A stretch of DNA of 64,000 nucleotides from Phyto melanocephala. Lineage: Eukaryota > Arthropoda > Insecta > Diptera > Rhinophoridae. A program made the position numbers and the translations under genes. Below are positions 44,915 to 56,117 of this stretch, in pieces. The notes under the pieces are model-generated. The model had not been told where the DNA came from, did not search any database, and saw only the letters and a program-made list of their open reading frames with translations. Each line of letters starts with the position of its first letter. Position 1 is the first letter of the stretch. The stretch lies in the NCBI GenBank assembly GCA_941918925.1, contig OW799234.1, forward strand, positions 42,996,412 through 43,060,411. Direction: 5' to 3'.

Positions 44915-45175
44915 TAAGCAATGAAAAAATTATTCTACAGCAGCTGAACTATGTGGCAAAACATTTAGTTTTGAACAAAATAAATAAGTTCTTCGAAACA
45001 CTTTTCGTTCATTGCATTTTTATGTTTGGACACTTTATCCCAAAACTCAACAATACTTATATCACTGTCTAAAATAATATTTAATAATATCTTAATAGAA
45101 TTCATTTGGATAAAATTTGTTCTTCATTACCTTCTGTTAAATTTGGGAATGATAATAACAAAGGTTCCAAACTTA
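44915..45175 (-). pseudogene. hAT transposase C-terminal relic
   Basis: On the minus strand a broken frame reads FPNLTEGNEEQ, then after stops VEFWDKVSKHKNAM and CFEELIYFVQN, then CHIVQLL-stop where functional hAT proteins have a LPHSSA..ER block. This resembles the hAT dimerisation region, where short FW and FV motifs precede the final Glu. Several stops and no start show it is dead. Confidence 0.55.
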
Positions 45176-45179
45176 TCTC

Positions 45180-45980
45180 TGAACTTTATTTGGTTTAATT
45201 ATATCAAGATTTTAAAATCTTTTCTTGAAAAATCGGAGCGTTTCAGGATTTCCTTTAAAAACATAATTTTCAAAGATCACATCTAACGTAAATTTGTTTC
45301 TACCCATTTATCGAAAAAAAAGCCCTTCATAATTTTTTGTCCATTTTCAAACGCTTTTATTAAAAAAAAAACAGCCATTTACTTTAAGCTATTGAAATAT
45401 TTGCTTATTATACAGGTGTTAGCTGGTGTCGGCTTCATCTGGTTATTCTTCACACCTTCAATAACAGCGCCAATATTTTCGGCCAATCCAGTGTATCATT
45501 GTTCTGCAATTTGTCTTCTTTCCACATTTGATAATAGACTTTGCTTATTTATACCGTTTATTTTTTTTTAAAGCTATAAAAATTAAATTGTTTTAGCACT
45601 TTTTTAGTTCAAAATATTATTATTATTATTATATTATTCATAAATAAATCAGTTGTTGTAAATTAACTTTACAATAACTAATAATAAATAATAAATTAAT
45701 AATAAATCAATTATTTAAATATTTAAACTTTTCTTATCATAATCTTTTTCTGTGTATGTATCTTATATATTAAATAATATGCGAGTCGGTTTCTATATGA
45801 TAAGTTACTATATGATAAGGATTTTTTTGGCAAAAAATTTTCTTGCATCGCACAGAGGAGTATTTGTCCTGAAAAGCTGGCCAAAATTATTAAACGTGTT
45901 TTTTGAATTAAAAGTTTTAGTTGTTTGATAGTTTTACGTGTTGTATGATATAAAAAGTCTAGTGGCAGATTTAAAAAAAA
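45180..45980. other. AT-rich intergenic sequence
   Basis: No recognisable feature beyond simple tattattatt and tatatgataa repeats near 45620 and 45800. Confidence 0.4.
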
Positions 45981-45983
45981 ATT

Positions 45984-46340
45984 ACACTGCGCAACAAAAA
46001 AAATTGTTCTACTCTTGAAGTAAAAGTATGTGGATTATAGGATTTTGATGTCCTTTATTCAAATCTGTTTTCCGTTTTTCTGTAGTACGTAAGGATTTTC
46101 TTTTAAAGGCGTGGCATATTTTACCCCCTAAATCGTTGGGTTGCTTAAAATATTTTGTCATAACTTGAAAACGGGATCTCCGATTTTAATAGCAAGAGGA
46201 TCAAAAGATGCACCGGAAAGTTCTGCTTAAACTTAAACGCAATTCTTTTCTATCTATTACTATTTCGGAGTTATTAAAAATTTAATGGCAAAAAAAAATT
46301 CCTGCAAAATTCGTCAAATTTTTTGTTTTCAAAATGCAAT
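45984..46340 (+). repeat. Second fragment of the CACTGC-tip repeat family
   Basis: Shares ordered blocks with 10104-10200 plus 11055-11224 (cactgcgcaacaaaaa tip, ggattttgatg, ggcgtgg...ccccctaaat, aaaaatttaatgg, aaattcgt). Diverged; no coding sequence. Confidence 0.5.
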
Positions 46341-46656
46341 AAAAAAAATTAAAGAACCAAAAAGTTTAAATTTTTAAGATTTTTGCAAAAGCCACATTCC
46401 TAAGGAATAAAAGACGGTATAAATAGTAAAACTCAATTAACAAATGTTGATTTTAAAGGTTTAAACTCATTCTTGACAGACTGTATGTACATGCAGACAT
46501 ATGATTTGCGGTCTAATTAAAAAAAAAAATTGAAAATTGTAAGGCTCTTATAGAACAGTATTTTTTTTATGAAAAAAGGCTTCATTATATATATTTAATA
46601 TTATATAATACTTAATATATGGACAAGTTAAACTAATAAAAATTCCTCAATAATTA

Positions 46657-48097
46657 CACTGTGCTAGTTGAAAAAACAGACAAGCCGGGCACCTAGCGTT
46701 TTAACATAATTCGGGTACGCTAAATCCTGTGGTGCCCTCGGTTTTTTAAGATTGGCTCTGGTTTTCGAGATATACCGTTATTTCGAAAATGGAGGAGGTT
46801 GCACCACATATGTTCGCGTAACTCAAAAACGCTTTAGCTTATTCCAAAAACTTAAAAAATCGAAATTCCGCAATAAAATTTCCTTTAAGAAAAAAAAACT
46901 TCTTTCTAATATCCGTAGTCGTTTTAGAAAAATAATTTTTTTTTTGAAAAAAAAATTAATTTTTTTATCAAAATTTCGAAATTTTTGTTCTTTAAAAATT
47001 CATAAAAAATTAAAAAATGCAGCTAGGCTTCTAATTTTTTGCAAACATATAAAAAACAAAGCTGCTAACAAAACAAGCCATAAATGATTAAAATCTGTTA
47101 GCAACTTTTGATTTTATTCACAAAAGTCGACAAATTTTAATTAATTTAAGAATTTCATAAAACGCAATATTTGTATGGGAGCCCCCCTAAGGGATGGTGA
47201 TAAAGGGAAAGTATAATTTAAGAAAATGTTAAGAACAAAAAACAATGAAGGTCGGTCATACATTTTATCCCCCTAGGAGTGAATCCTAGGCCTTAGAAAC
47301 AAATGTTGGGAATGAAAAATAAAGTTGCGCTGGTCATACATTTGGCCCGTTTAGGGGTATCTCAGGCGCTGCAGGTGCAAAATTTAAGGCTAGGGTTCTA
47401 CGCGTATAAAAAAATTTTAAATTAGTGACATGTAGCAAAACTGCTTTTAAGCTACTTTTGGAAGAATCAATAAATAAGCGCCAATCTCCAGGATTATATT
47501 CATTTTGCATTGTTAAAACCAATCCGCGGATGTCAGTACAATACGCAATAGAATTATTCTCAATAGATTTAAAAAAAGTCGTAAATCGTCTATGGCGATT
47601 GATAGCCCCGTATGTTTGTACACCTGGTGCTAAAATATTAGCTCGTTTTAACTCTTTTGTCAAGAAATTGCTCTGAATTTGAGATAATTTTGCAAAAATA
47701 ATTTTGCAAAAAATTAGAAGCCTAGCTGCATTTTTTAATTTTTTATGAATTTTTAAAAAACAAAAATTTCGAAATTTTGATAAAAAAATTAATTTTTTTT
47801 TTCAAAAAAAAATTATTTTTCTAAAACGACTACGGATATTAGAAAGAAGTTTTACTTTTCTTAAAGGAAATTTTATTGCGGAATTTCGATTTTTTAAGTT
47901 TTTGGAATAAGCTAAAGCCTTTTTGAGTTACGCGAACATATGTGGTGCAACCTCCTCCATTTTCGAAATAACGGTATATCTCGAAAACTCGAAATCTTAA
48001 AAAACCGAGGGCACCACCATTTAGCGTACCCGAATTATGTTAAAACGCTAGGTGCCCAGCTTGTCACGAAAAAAAAGTGTCAATTTCATGCACAGTG
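46657..48097 (-). mobile_element. Internally deleted derivative of the large CMC-like transposon
   Basis: 1441 bp with CACTGTGC tips and TTA on both sides (46654-46656, 48098-48100). The left tip is of the CTAGTTG type and the right tip of the ATGAAATT type, as in the large copy. The interior is reversed: right-subterminal sequence lies next to the left TIR, and the transposase fragment is on the minus strand. The interior has therefore flipped relative to the tips. Confidence 0.85.
47410..47672 (-). pseudogene. Transposase fragment in the deletion derivative
   Basis: About 85 residues nearly identical to residues around the first catalytic Asp of the transposase (ELKRANILAPGVQTYGA ... LRLFIDSS with one L-to-W change). 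The sequence jumps to unrelated residues after VTNLK. Both ends of the gene are missing. Confidence 0.85.
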
Positions 48098-48100
48098 TTA

Positions 48101-49415
48101 TTATGTCGTATGTATATCCTTATTAGATGCATCATCGGTGTCAGGAAGAAGAAGTGTGATGGTTTCTAATGAAAAAGCTTTTTTATTAATCCGTTCTCTC
48201 CGTCACTGCTCAGAAATTACCTATTCATGACATCTCGATTTGTATCGCTTCTGCTGAATTTCCTCAAATAATTCGTACGATATAATCGTAAGTGTTTATT
48301 TCTGGCCTCGTCAGCTTCTTCTGACAATTGGATAGTAGCGTGATACCTGGGTGCCCATGTATTTTTTATGTACCCGTATTTATTTTTTGTAAGCTAATTT
48401 TTGTGATTAATGCTTTTAATAATTATTCTTATTAGGTACGTATATTTATTTTTTTAACATATAATGTTTTGTAGAGCAGGTATATAAAAATGTATTTTAT
48501 GGCGAGGTGTGTGGCAATCCCTTATAACTACTATCGATAATAAAGAATTTTTCAAATTTATAATTATAGACAGGTATTAACATTGTAAAGTGTTAAAAGT
48601 GATGTGAATAACAGTTGAAATCAATAATTCAAAATACATAAAGTATAAGAAAAAGTGCCTAATGAGCAAAAATAGAAGAAATGTGAAAATTTAAAAAAAA
48701 TCGTCAAAAATAATAGCGCAAGCTTGCGCACACTTTTTTTAGGTTCTAAAATAAGAGATTCCAAATTTTATTGTGGTATCAAACATAATTCGTTGAGATG
48801 CTAACCTCACTTTTAAAAACCTCTTCTTTTTCTTTTTTTGCATAAACAAGTGTATAATTTATTTTTTTAAGGTTTTGAATGAATTGTTTCAATATGAATA
48901 TTCTACATATTTAAATTTGTTTTTGTTTTTTTAAATAACTGTTAATTAAACCTTTCAGCGAAAAAAATCATTGTTTAACCTTTATTCGTTTAGCCACAAA
49001 AAAAATATCATATAAACATCCAGAAACCGAAAAAAACATTTAAATCTTATATTCATTTTCTTCACTTTCCTGACTTTAGCAGGGTCTCAGAGCTACAAAT
49101 CGCAACTAAAAGTCTTCAAAATTTACAATATAATGTAAAATATTGTTGTCTGTCGAGCTGCAAACTTAGTTCTTTAAATTCAGTTTTGCCTTTTTGGCCA
49201 GGTTTCTTAAAATCGGTTTAGTATTTTAGAAGTTATTAGCATTGAAGCAATAAGCACAAATGCGTATTTTGTTATTTTTGTTCCCGTTTTAAATGTGGTC
49301 TTCACAGTTTATTGGATATACTCTATAGTCAGCTAAAATAAAAAATGCAGTTGTATTGGTGAGCAAATAACTCAGAAAAAACGGAGTCAAGCATTTGAAA
49401 AATGATGCAGCGTTC
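48101..49415. other. AT-rich intergenic sequence
   Basis: No gene or known repeat recognised. Confidence 0.4.
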
Positions 49416-49417
49416 TA

Positions 49418-50230
49418 CAGGGTGGACCAAAAGTCGCACCTGCGTGTAAAAATTGAATAACTTTTTTGTTTATTATTATTTTTTATTAAATTTTTTTCTT
49501 AATTATAATATTAACTTTGTATGACCTAAATTTTAATTATGAAAAATTATGTCAAAGAGATGACCACCATTTTCATCGATGCACAATTGGGCTCTTAAAC
49601 AGGCGTTTTGCATAACTGCACGCAAGGTTTCAGGCTCTATTGCCCTGATCTCAGCTTCAATGTTGTTCTTTAGCTGCTGTATAGTTTGAGGCTTGTTTAC
49701 ATACACTCGTTCTTTGAGATAACCCCATAGAAAATAATCAGGGGCAGTTAAATCCGGTGAACGTGCTGGCCAATTAAATTCTGAATTTTTCGAGATAATT
49801 CGGTCGTCAAAAGTTTCATTTAAAAGCGTCATTGTGGCACGGGCCGTGTGTGCTGTTGCTCCATCCAGCTGAAACCACTTGTTGGCTGCCTCAGGGCGTA
49901 CAAAATTATTAAGCATAGCGCGATATCTGTCCCCATTCACCGTTAGTGTATTACCAACTTCATCCTCGAAGAAGTAGGGCCCTATAACTCTTTCTGATGT
50001 CACTCCACACCATACTGTACACTTGAGGGGGTGTAATTGGCGCAGGTGAATAACTCTGGGATTTGTAGTACCCCAAAATCGCATATTTTGTTTATTTACG
50101 TATCCATTTAGATGAAAATGTGCGTCAGTAAAATTGAGCCCCCATTGGAAAAGTAAAATTCCACCACTTTCGTTCGTTGCTCAGTCGTTAAATTTTGCAT
50201 GGTGGTGTAACACGAATCAGGGAATGACAA
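49418..50230 (-). mobile_element. rosa-type (DD41D) mariner, internally deleted
   Basis: The transposon tip CAGGGTGGACCAAAAGTCGC lies directly after a TA dinucleotide (49416-49417), as expected for Tc1/mariner. The matching opposite tip was not found near 50280, so that end is probably lost. Confidence 0.75.
49533..50200 (-). pseudogene. rosa-like mariner transposase, deleted
   Basis: A start at 50200 gives MQNLTTEQRTKVVEFYFSNG (the N-terminal helix). An internal deletion of roughly 120 residues plus a frame change follow, removing the DNA-binding part and the first catalytic Asp. The remaining 183-residue frame has FQLDGATAHTARA (second Asp) and SPDLTAPDYFLWGYLK (third Asp). The spacing between them is 41 residues, the signature of the rosa lineage. 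It ends DIIFHN. Inactive. Confidence 0.85.
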
Positions 50231-50284
50231 CGATTACAACTTCGGATATACATTGAGTATTATTAGCAAAACATGTATAAGTGC

Positions 50285-52385
50285 GTACACACAGAAAAAA
50301 GATTGGTTGTAAAATGGTAAAAACAATAAAAATATATTAAAAAGAACTAATATATAATTGCAACTATTAAAAGATTTTAAAAGAAACAGATTTTGTATAT
50401 TTATAAACGTAAAAACATAATTGTATTGTAAATTGATTACTCATAACACTATAATCAATTCTCCTAACTAAATTGATCAACAACTTAAATTTACATTCCG
50501 ATAGAGTTGTCCCAACCAAATTTAATTACGTGTATTAGGGTTCAATACTAAATATTGTTCAGAATAAAAGAAAATTCATTTATGTCAATTAATTTTAAAA
50601 GAAAAATAATTTTTCGGTTGTTGTTACCAAGTATTGATTACTTGAATTATTATTTAATTACAATTAAAGACTTAAAATGATTATTGGTTACAGATTGAAT
50701 TAAAAAACATTTTTTAAATAAAATTGAGTTTCTTGTCATATGTAAAAAGAAATTTATAAAAATCAATACAAAAATGTAATAAATTATTTGAATTTGTAAA
50801 AAATATGAATTAATATCAAAATATAATAAAAAAATACTAAAAATTTACATTTGTGATAAAAAAATCTCGAGATAATGTAATTAAGGTAAGAAATCTGTTA
50901 TTATTTTTTTCAAGGAATATGCAATATTTTCATCTTTATGTATGTATATTAACACAACTTATCTCTTAAACAGGTTATTCGTATCATATTATGCCAACTA
51001 GTTTACGTGTAACGTAAGTATTTCAAAAAGGTGCTCTAAAAGAGTTTTGAAGACAGCAATTATTGAAAAAAGCTATCTTATTGAAGAAAAGCATTTTAAA
51101 CAAAGTACCCAAACACTGACTCTGTTTGATAAATCCAAAGGTTTATATAAAATTAAGCCAAACTTTAAATGTTAGTCCTGACATTTTTAGGGAAAATATT
51201 TCAAAGATACATACGATTTTACCCACCAACTTGTAAGATTGTTAGTCTTAGTAACACGGACATACATACATATATCTAATTAAACTAAACTTACATATAT
51301 AAATTCTTATGAATTACGATGTACTTATATTTATATCTACTTTATATCTCAAATAAAATTAAAATTATTTTATAATATACATATGTACATATGTAAGTAT
51401 ATTAAATAAGTTTACATAAATATACGTATAAAAATAATAAAAAAAAATCAAATAAATATTTAAAAATATGTATGTGTTTCAATTGTTTTATGTATTAAGC
51501 TTAATTTATTACATTTTTCAATAAGTGTAAATGATTGTTCTTTTGCGGACACCAATTAAATCTAACTTTAGTTGGGTCTATCATATATTTGGAAGCCAAA
51601 ATAATTCAGTTTTTAAATATCCATAATACCAACTTATAATGTCTGTTACCAGAAAAGTTGGCTTACTAAAATCTGATGCTACTAATAAAACTGCAGTTCT
51701 AAAAAACAAAATTTTCTGTTACTATGAAGGAATTGAGAGAAAGTACGTGGAACCGAATGAATTCGATTGGCAATAAATTCGGTTATCACGACGAATCTGT
51801 TTTCTGTGTGTACGGTTACAGCTAAAAAAATTACTCTATCCGTACATACTCGTTTGATGTTCGGCATAAGTATATACAAGTAACCGAAATCTAAGTATTT
51901 TTCGCATAAATACTCTATATTGTACACAGTACAACAAATTGGACTTAAGTACTTAGGTGTTATCGATTGATTATCCGTAAAAAAAAAGCGAGTAAAATGA
52001 GTAACCGTTTTTACAACTCAAGCGAGAGCATCAAGTAGAAATTTTGCATGCGTTTTGATTTAGTAAAAATGCACTTGCTTGGGTTATGAAAACAGCACAA
52101 CCATTATGGTACAAACGCACACATACATAAACATTATTGTTATACATTTATTTGTTGTTTTTTTATGATCGTTTGTGTGTATACAGCTTAACAGCCGTAG
52201 TTGCTAGCAGGGATGCCACAAAAAATATTATTCCTAACAAATATGTCAAAAAATGCACTAAAATCTACGAAAAACTTCCATTTTTGCACATAATTTTTCT
52301 AAATACTAACATTTATGTTTAAAAAATAAAAAGAATAGTCAAATGGTAGTAAATGAATATAATTTTTCAATTTATATATTAAATA
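50285..52385. other. AT-rich intergenic sequence
   Basis: No gene or known mobile element recognised. Short open frames (51682-51927, 52137-52322) lack recognisable features. Confidence 0.4.
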
Positions 52386-52818
52386 AATTTTTATACCCTT
52401 CACACAGTGAAAAAGGGTATATATAGGTTTGTCATTCCGTGTGAAATTTCTACAATTTTCATTTCCGACCCCATAAAGTATATATTTTCTGAAAGCTTAT
52501 GAATAGGGAAGTCGATTAGGCTCTGTCAGTCTGTCCGTCTGACCGTCTGTCCGTGTGTATGTTGAAATCAACTTTTTGAAGCCCCCCGACATCACTCGGA
52601 CCCGGGTGAGGTATTAAAATATCAGAAATATTCGGAAGTATATCGCTATTGAAAATCAGAAACATCGGTACATAAACAACTGAGATATGAGCAAAAACCC
52701 ACAACCACCTCGATTTTTTTTTCACAAAAACAACATTACAACAACAACATACATACATACAAACTTGTATATTGGCTAAAGTAAACGTGGGATCGAATCC
52801 CAGCTGAGCCAAAAAAAA

Positions 52819-52832
52819 AATTTTTTTATATT
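52819..52832 (+). repeat. 14-bp candidate target-site duplication, left copy
   Basis: AATTTTTTTATATT, repeated at 54012-54025 on the other side of the array. Low complexity makes it weaker evidence than the family 1 duplication. Confidence 0.6.
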
Positions 52833-52979
52833 GAATTTTTATTTTGTCGAACTTTTCTGTTTAAACTATTATTTAAATTTTTAATCAGGCTTGAGTTCAT
52901 ATTAATATTCTTTATTTTTACAAAGAATTTTTTTAATTGTGATAAATGAAAGAATAAATCTTGAAAAATTATATTTTTA

Positions 52980-53048
52980 CCGACACTAGCCGAGTGGAAT
53001 GCATTTTCGAAACCAGCTACGATTTCATCATCAGCACTCTCTGATCGG
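52980..53048 (-). ncRNA. Hammerhead ribozyme, family 2 copy 1
   Basis: Same core as family 1 (CUGAUGA, extra U, GAAA, UUC). Stem II is GAAAUC with GGUUUC, where a U-A pair is replaced by U-G. Outer stem I is CCGAU with GUCGG, with an A-U replaced by a G-U wobble. Loop II GUAGCU and the internal-loop GCUA are retained. These pairing-preserving changes support a real fold. Confidence 0.87.
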
Positions 53049-53554
53049 TGGTTACATGTTGGTTGTAAATATCATCTATTTAACTCACGGGACTTATGTT
53101 AATTGAATTCGGTAACTAATTTTTAGTTTTTCCTATTTCATATATTTTTACCACAATGAGTTAGATTGAAATTTTAACCAAACAGCAACCCTTTTTACTT
53201 TTTGTTTGTTATTATCTTTCATTTATCACTATTTTTGTCCTGCTCTAGCCACCAGTTAGGTAGCGATAAGAACAGATAATTGTTTTTAACAATTAATGTT
53301 TATAATCATTTGTTTTATTTTCTGTGAAGTCAGTATACAACGAAATGTTGACTGACTAACAGTGGATGAATGATTTTTTTGCACCGTGCCCTGTGTTTAT
53401 ATAAATTGAATTTTTATTTTGTCGAACTTTTCTGTTTAAACTATTATTTAAATTTTTAATCAGGCTTGAGTTCATATTAATATTCTTTATTTTTACAAAG
53501 AATTTTTTTAATTGTGATAAATGAAAGAATAAATCTTGAAAAATTATATTTTTA

Positions 53555-53623
53555 CCGACACTAGCCGAGTGGAATGCATTTTCGAAACCAGCTACGATTT
53601 CATCATCAGCACTCTCTGATCGG
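53555..53623 (-). ncRNA. Hammerhead ribozyme, family 2 copy 2
   Basis: Identical to copy 1, exactly 575 bp further on. Confidence 0.87.
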
Positions 53624-53825
53624 TGGTTACATGTTGGTTGTAAATATCATCTATTTAACTCACGGGACTTATGTTAATTGAATTCGGTAACTAATTTTTA
53701 GTTTTTCCTATTTCATATATTTTTACCACAATGAGTTAGATTGAAATTTTAACCAAACAGCAACCCTTTTTACTTTTTGTTTGTTATTATCTTTCATTTA
53801 TCACTTTACAACCAACATGTAACCA

Positions 53826-53894
53826 CCGATCAGAGAGTGCTGATGATGAAATCGTAGCTGGTTTCGAAAATGCATTCCACTCGGCTAGTGTCGG
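53826..53894 (+). ncRNA. Hammerhead ribozyme, family 2 inverted copy
   Basis: Same 69-nt motif on the plus strand, within the truncated inverted unit. Confidence 0.87.
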
Positions 53895-54468
53895 TAAAAA
53901 TATAATTTTTCAAGATTTATTCTTTCATTTATCACAATTAAAAAAATAAAAAAATTCTTTGTAAAAATAAAGAATATTAATATGAACTCAAGCCTGATTA
54001 AAAATTTAAATAATTTTTTTATATTTTAAAAATTTTTTTTTTAATTTTTTTTTTTAATTTTTTTTTTATTTTTTTTTTTATTTTTTATTTAATATATTAT
54101 TTATATTTTTATTATTTTTTTTTTTAATTTTTTTTTTTTATTTTTTTTTTGTTTTATATTAATTTTATATATTTTAATTACTTTTTTAAAATTTTTTTTT
54201 TAAATTTTTTTTTAAATTTTTTTTTTAATTTTTTTTTTAAATTTTTTTTTTTAAATTTTTTTTTTATTTTTTTTTTTTTAACATACATACGTAAATTTAT
54301 AATTTTACAATGGGATGTTTTTTATATATGTATATTTTTTATATGTATGTACGTATTTCATATGAGATGAATGGTGATACAAACTACTGTTATTGCATGA
54401 CTACACGTTGTGAAGGGTATATAAGATTCGGCACGGCCGAATATAGCGCTCTTACTTGTTTTTATATG

Positions 54469-55018
54469 TGTTTACCTCGATCGGTGCTGATGTCCACTTA
54501 CAGGAGCTTAAGAATGGGGGTTGAATCACGGTTGTCCAAATGGTGATTCCACAGCATCAAAATGTCCACCTGAACGAATGGAGTCCGGTTATAAAGAGCT
54601 ATCACTGTTAGTTGTTGGGGCAGGTTTTACTTCTTTCCTTTTATTGTCTTTGCGTCTTATGCCTTTTACTAAATAAAACACTTTCCGTTCTCTTATCTTT
54701 AATTCGGTTTCTTTTCTTTATTTCAGTTTTCACTCAGTTTTTTCTTAGTTCAACTTATTTAAAACTTTTTATTTTACTAATAAATTTACAATGTAATGTT
54801 AATCAAACACACTTGTTGGCTTCTATTGCTGGCGAAGATTTTATGACGAGTAAGTAAGAAAAAAAAAACATTTTAATTTTGACAGCTATTAAAAGGGCCG
54901 TACTAACACCACACCAACATGTGTGGAGTTGCCAGAAGGTGCAAACATGCATGGATGGGTTTAAACAAAAATGCATGACCAACATTTCATGCATGTTTGC
55001 ACGTTATAGACACCAACA
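54469..55018 (-). repeat. 3' LTR of BEL-3
   Basis: 550 bp, uninterrupted. Open frames at 54612-54857 and 54879-55103 are non-coding LTR sequence. Confidence 0.9.
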
Positions 55019-55340
55019 TACCGCCCGCCTTGCCACAATAGTGCAACAAATGATATTTTTAATTGCAACAAGGGTAAAAGGTTACAAAGAGTTAATTCAT
55101 TAAGAGAATGGCAAGAATTAGAAATTAGAGAAAACAAAAGTAACAATTAATAATGTCTTCAGTATAATAGGTTTTGTACAATTTAATTAGCAATATATTT
55201 TAAATTCCATTTAAAATTTTTCCTTTTTTTTTTTTACAATTTAATTCATTTTTTTTTTCAAAATAAAAAAAAAGTAAATTCATCTTTCTTTTAATAAAAA
55301 GTAACAAAGTACATAAAAATGTATAATTTCTAGAGCCAGC

Positions 55341-56036
55341 TCAACATCTTTTAATAGCTTCTCCGAAGTAGGCCAAGCCGAAAATTGTGTCCTGCACATA
55401 AATGTGGCCAGGTTTACCTTTTGCTGGGCCACGTAAAATTAAAGCTTGCACGTCAGCTCCCAAGACTAACTGGTATGTTAAACTTCTGTGCCACAATTGG
55501 TTGGCATCAGCAGAGGTATCACGGCAGTCCTTTTCGATGTCAAATTTTGGACTTTTGCCAAATTGTGTTCTTTCGACCACGCATTCGACATTGACACGGA
55601 GGCTATTAACGTTGCTGTTACAAACAGTAAACTTAGTACGGCCTTGAATTACCACACACCGTAACCGTTCGGCTTCTGTTGTCGTGATGGCCGATCTCGC
55701 CGCAGTTGGGTCGATAAGAGCGAGTGTATGACGAGCTTTTCCGTCCGGATGGATGATGACACGAACATACGCGGTCATTCGGACCCAAACTCTGCCTTCC
55801 GGCATCGGGTACAACCAGCTATTGTGGTCCTGCATACAACGCCGGCATCGATCTAGGCTCTTGCAGCCAGAGCGGACGTGAGATTGAGCCAAGCAATTGT
55901 AGCATAATGATTTTTGGGCCACAACACGCAATTTCTGCTCCACTTCCATCACCATAAACCTAGAACACTGTCTAATTGCGTGGAGACGGTTACATAAGGG
56001 GCAGCAGAAGTTCGGGTTGAATAATCTGTCAAGCAT
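55341..56036 (-). CDS. BEL-3 extra ORF: zinc knuckles plus degenerate retropepsin-like domain
   Basis: 231 residues in the position where envelope genes sit in some elements, but with no signal peptide or membrane segment. Residues 11-75 contain Cys/His knuckles (CCPLCNRLHAIRQC, CYNCLAQSHVRSGC, CRRCMQDH). The C-terminal half resembles the BEL protease region: ALIDPTAARSAIT parallels ALIDPCSDESFIS of the element's own Pol, and LVLGADVQALI...DTIFG parallels LLLGGDLYPFI...ETIFG. It is therefore best read as a diverged duplicate of the knuckle-protease module. The catalytic glycine is absent, as in the main protease. Role unknown. Confidence 0.75.
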   Translation of the reverse strand: MLDRLFNPNFCCPLCNRLHAIRQCSRFMVMEVEQKLRVVAQKSLCYNCLAQSHVRSGCKSLDRCRRCMQDHNSWLYPMPEGRVWVRMTAYVRVIIHPDGKARHTLALIDPTAARSAITTTEAERLRCVVIQGRTKFTVCNSNVNSLRVNVECVVERTQFGKSPKFDIEKDCRDTSADANQLWHRSLTYQLVLGADVQALILRGPAKGKPGHIYVQDTIFGLAYFGEAIKRC

Positions 56037-56117
56037 GTTTAACTAGAAACGAATACATTAAATGAGAAACTTTGTACATACATAAAAACGAAACTGGACT
56101 TTAATTTAAAGAATAAT

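Larger units (their letters stand above)
52833..54011. mobile_element. Hammerhead-ribozyme retrozyme-like array, family 2 (two direct + one inverted unit)
   Basis: A 575-bp unit: one complete copy (52833 to about 53407), a second cut off at 53806, then a truncated inverted copy (53807-54011). The units have no coding frame. Outside the ribozyme, the cttgagttcat and cgaactttt blocks and the CACCGTGCC-TGTG motif, they are not obviously alignable with family 1. The direct-then-inverted order and the position of the two outer ends within the unit match family 1. Confidence 0.85.
52388..54463 (+). mobile_element. DINE-1/INE-1-like element, copy C, split by a retrozyme-like array
   Basis: Same 5' and 3' blocks as copy B (tttttatacccttcacacag start; attcggc-acg-gccgaat hairpin and ctcttacttgttt end). 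The insert at 52833-54011 lies at the start of its T-rich middle. A BEL/Pao element begins directly after its 3' end. Confidence 0.8.

Noticed and set aside
54149..54370. Open frame of mostly Phe, Asn and Ile
   Set aside because: It translates the T-rich low-complexity middle of a DINE-like element.
54879..55103. Open frame in the BEL-3 LTR
   Set aside because: The same sequence recurs in the other LTR interrupted by an insertion, and it has no coding signature.
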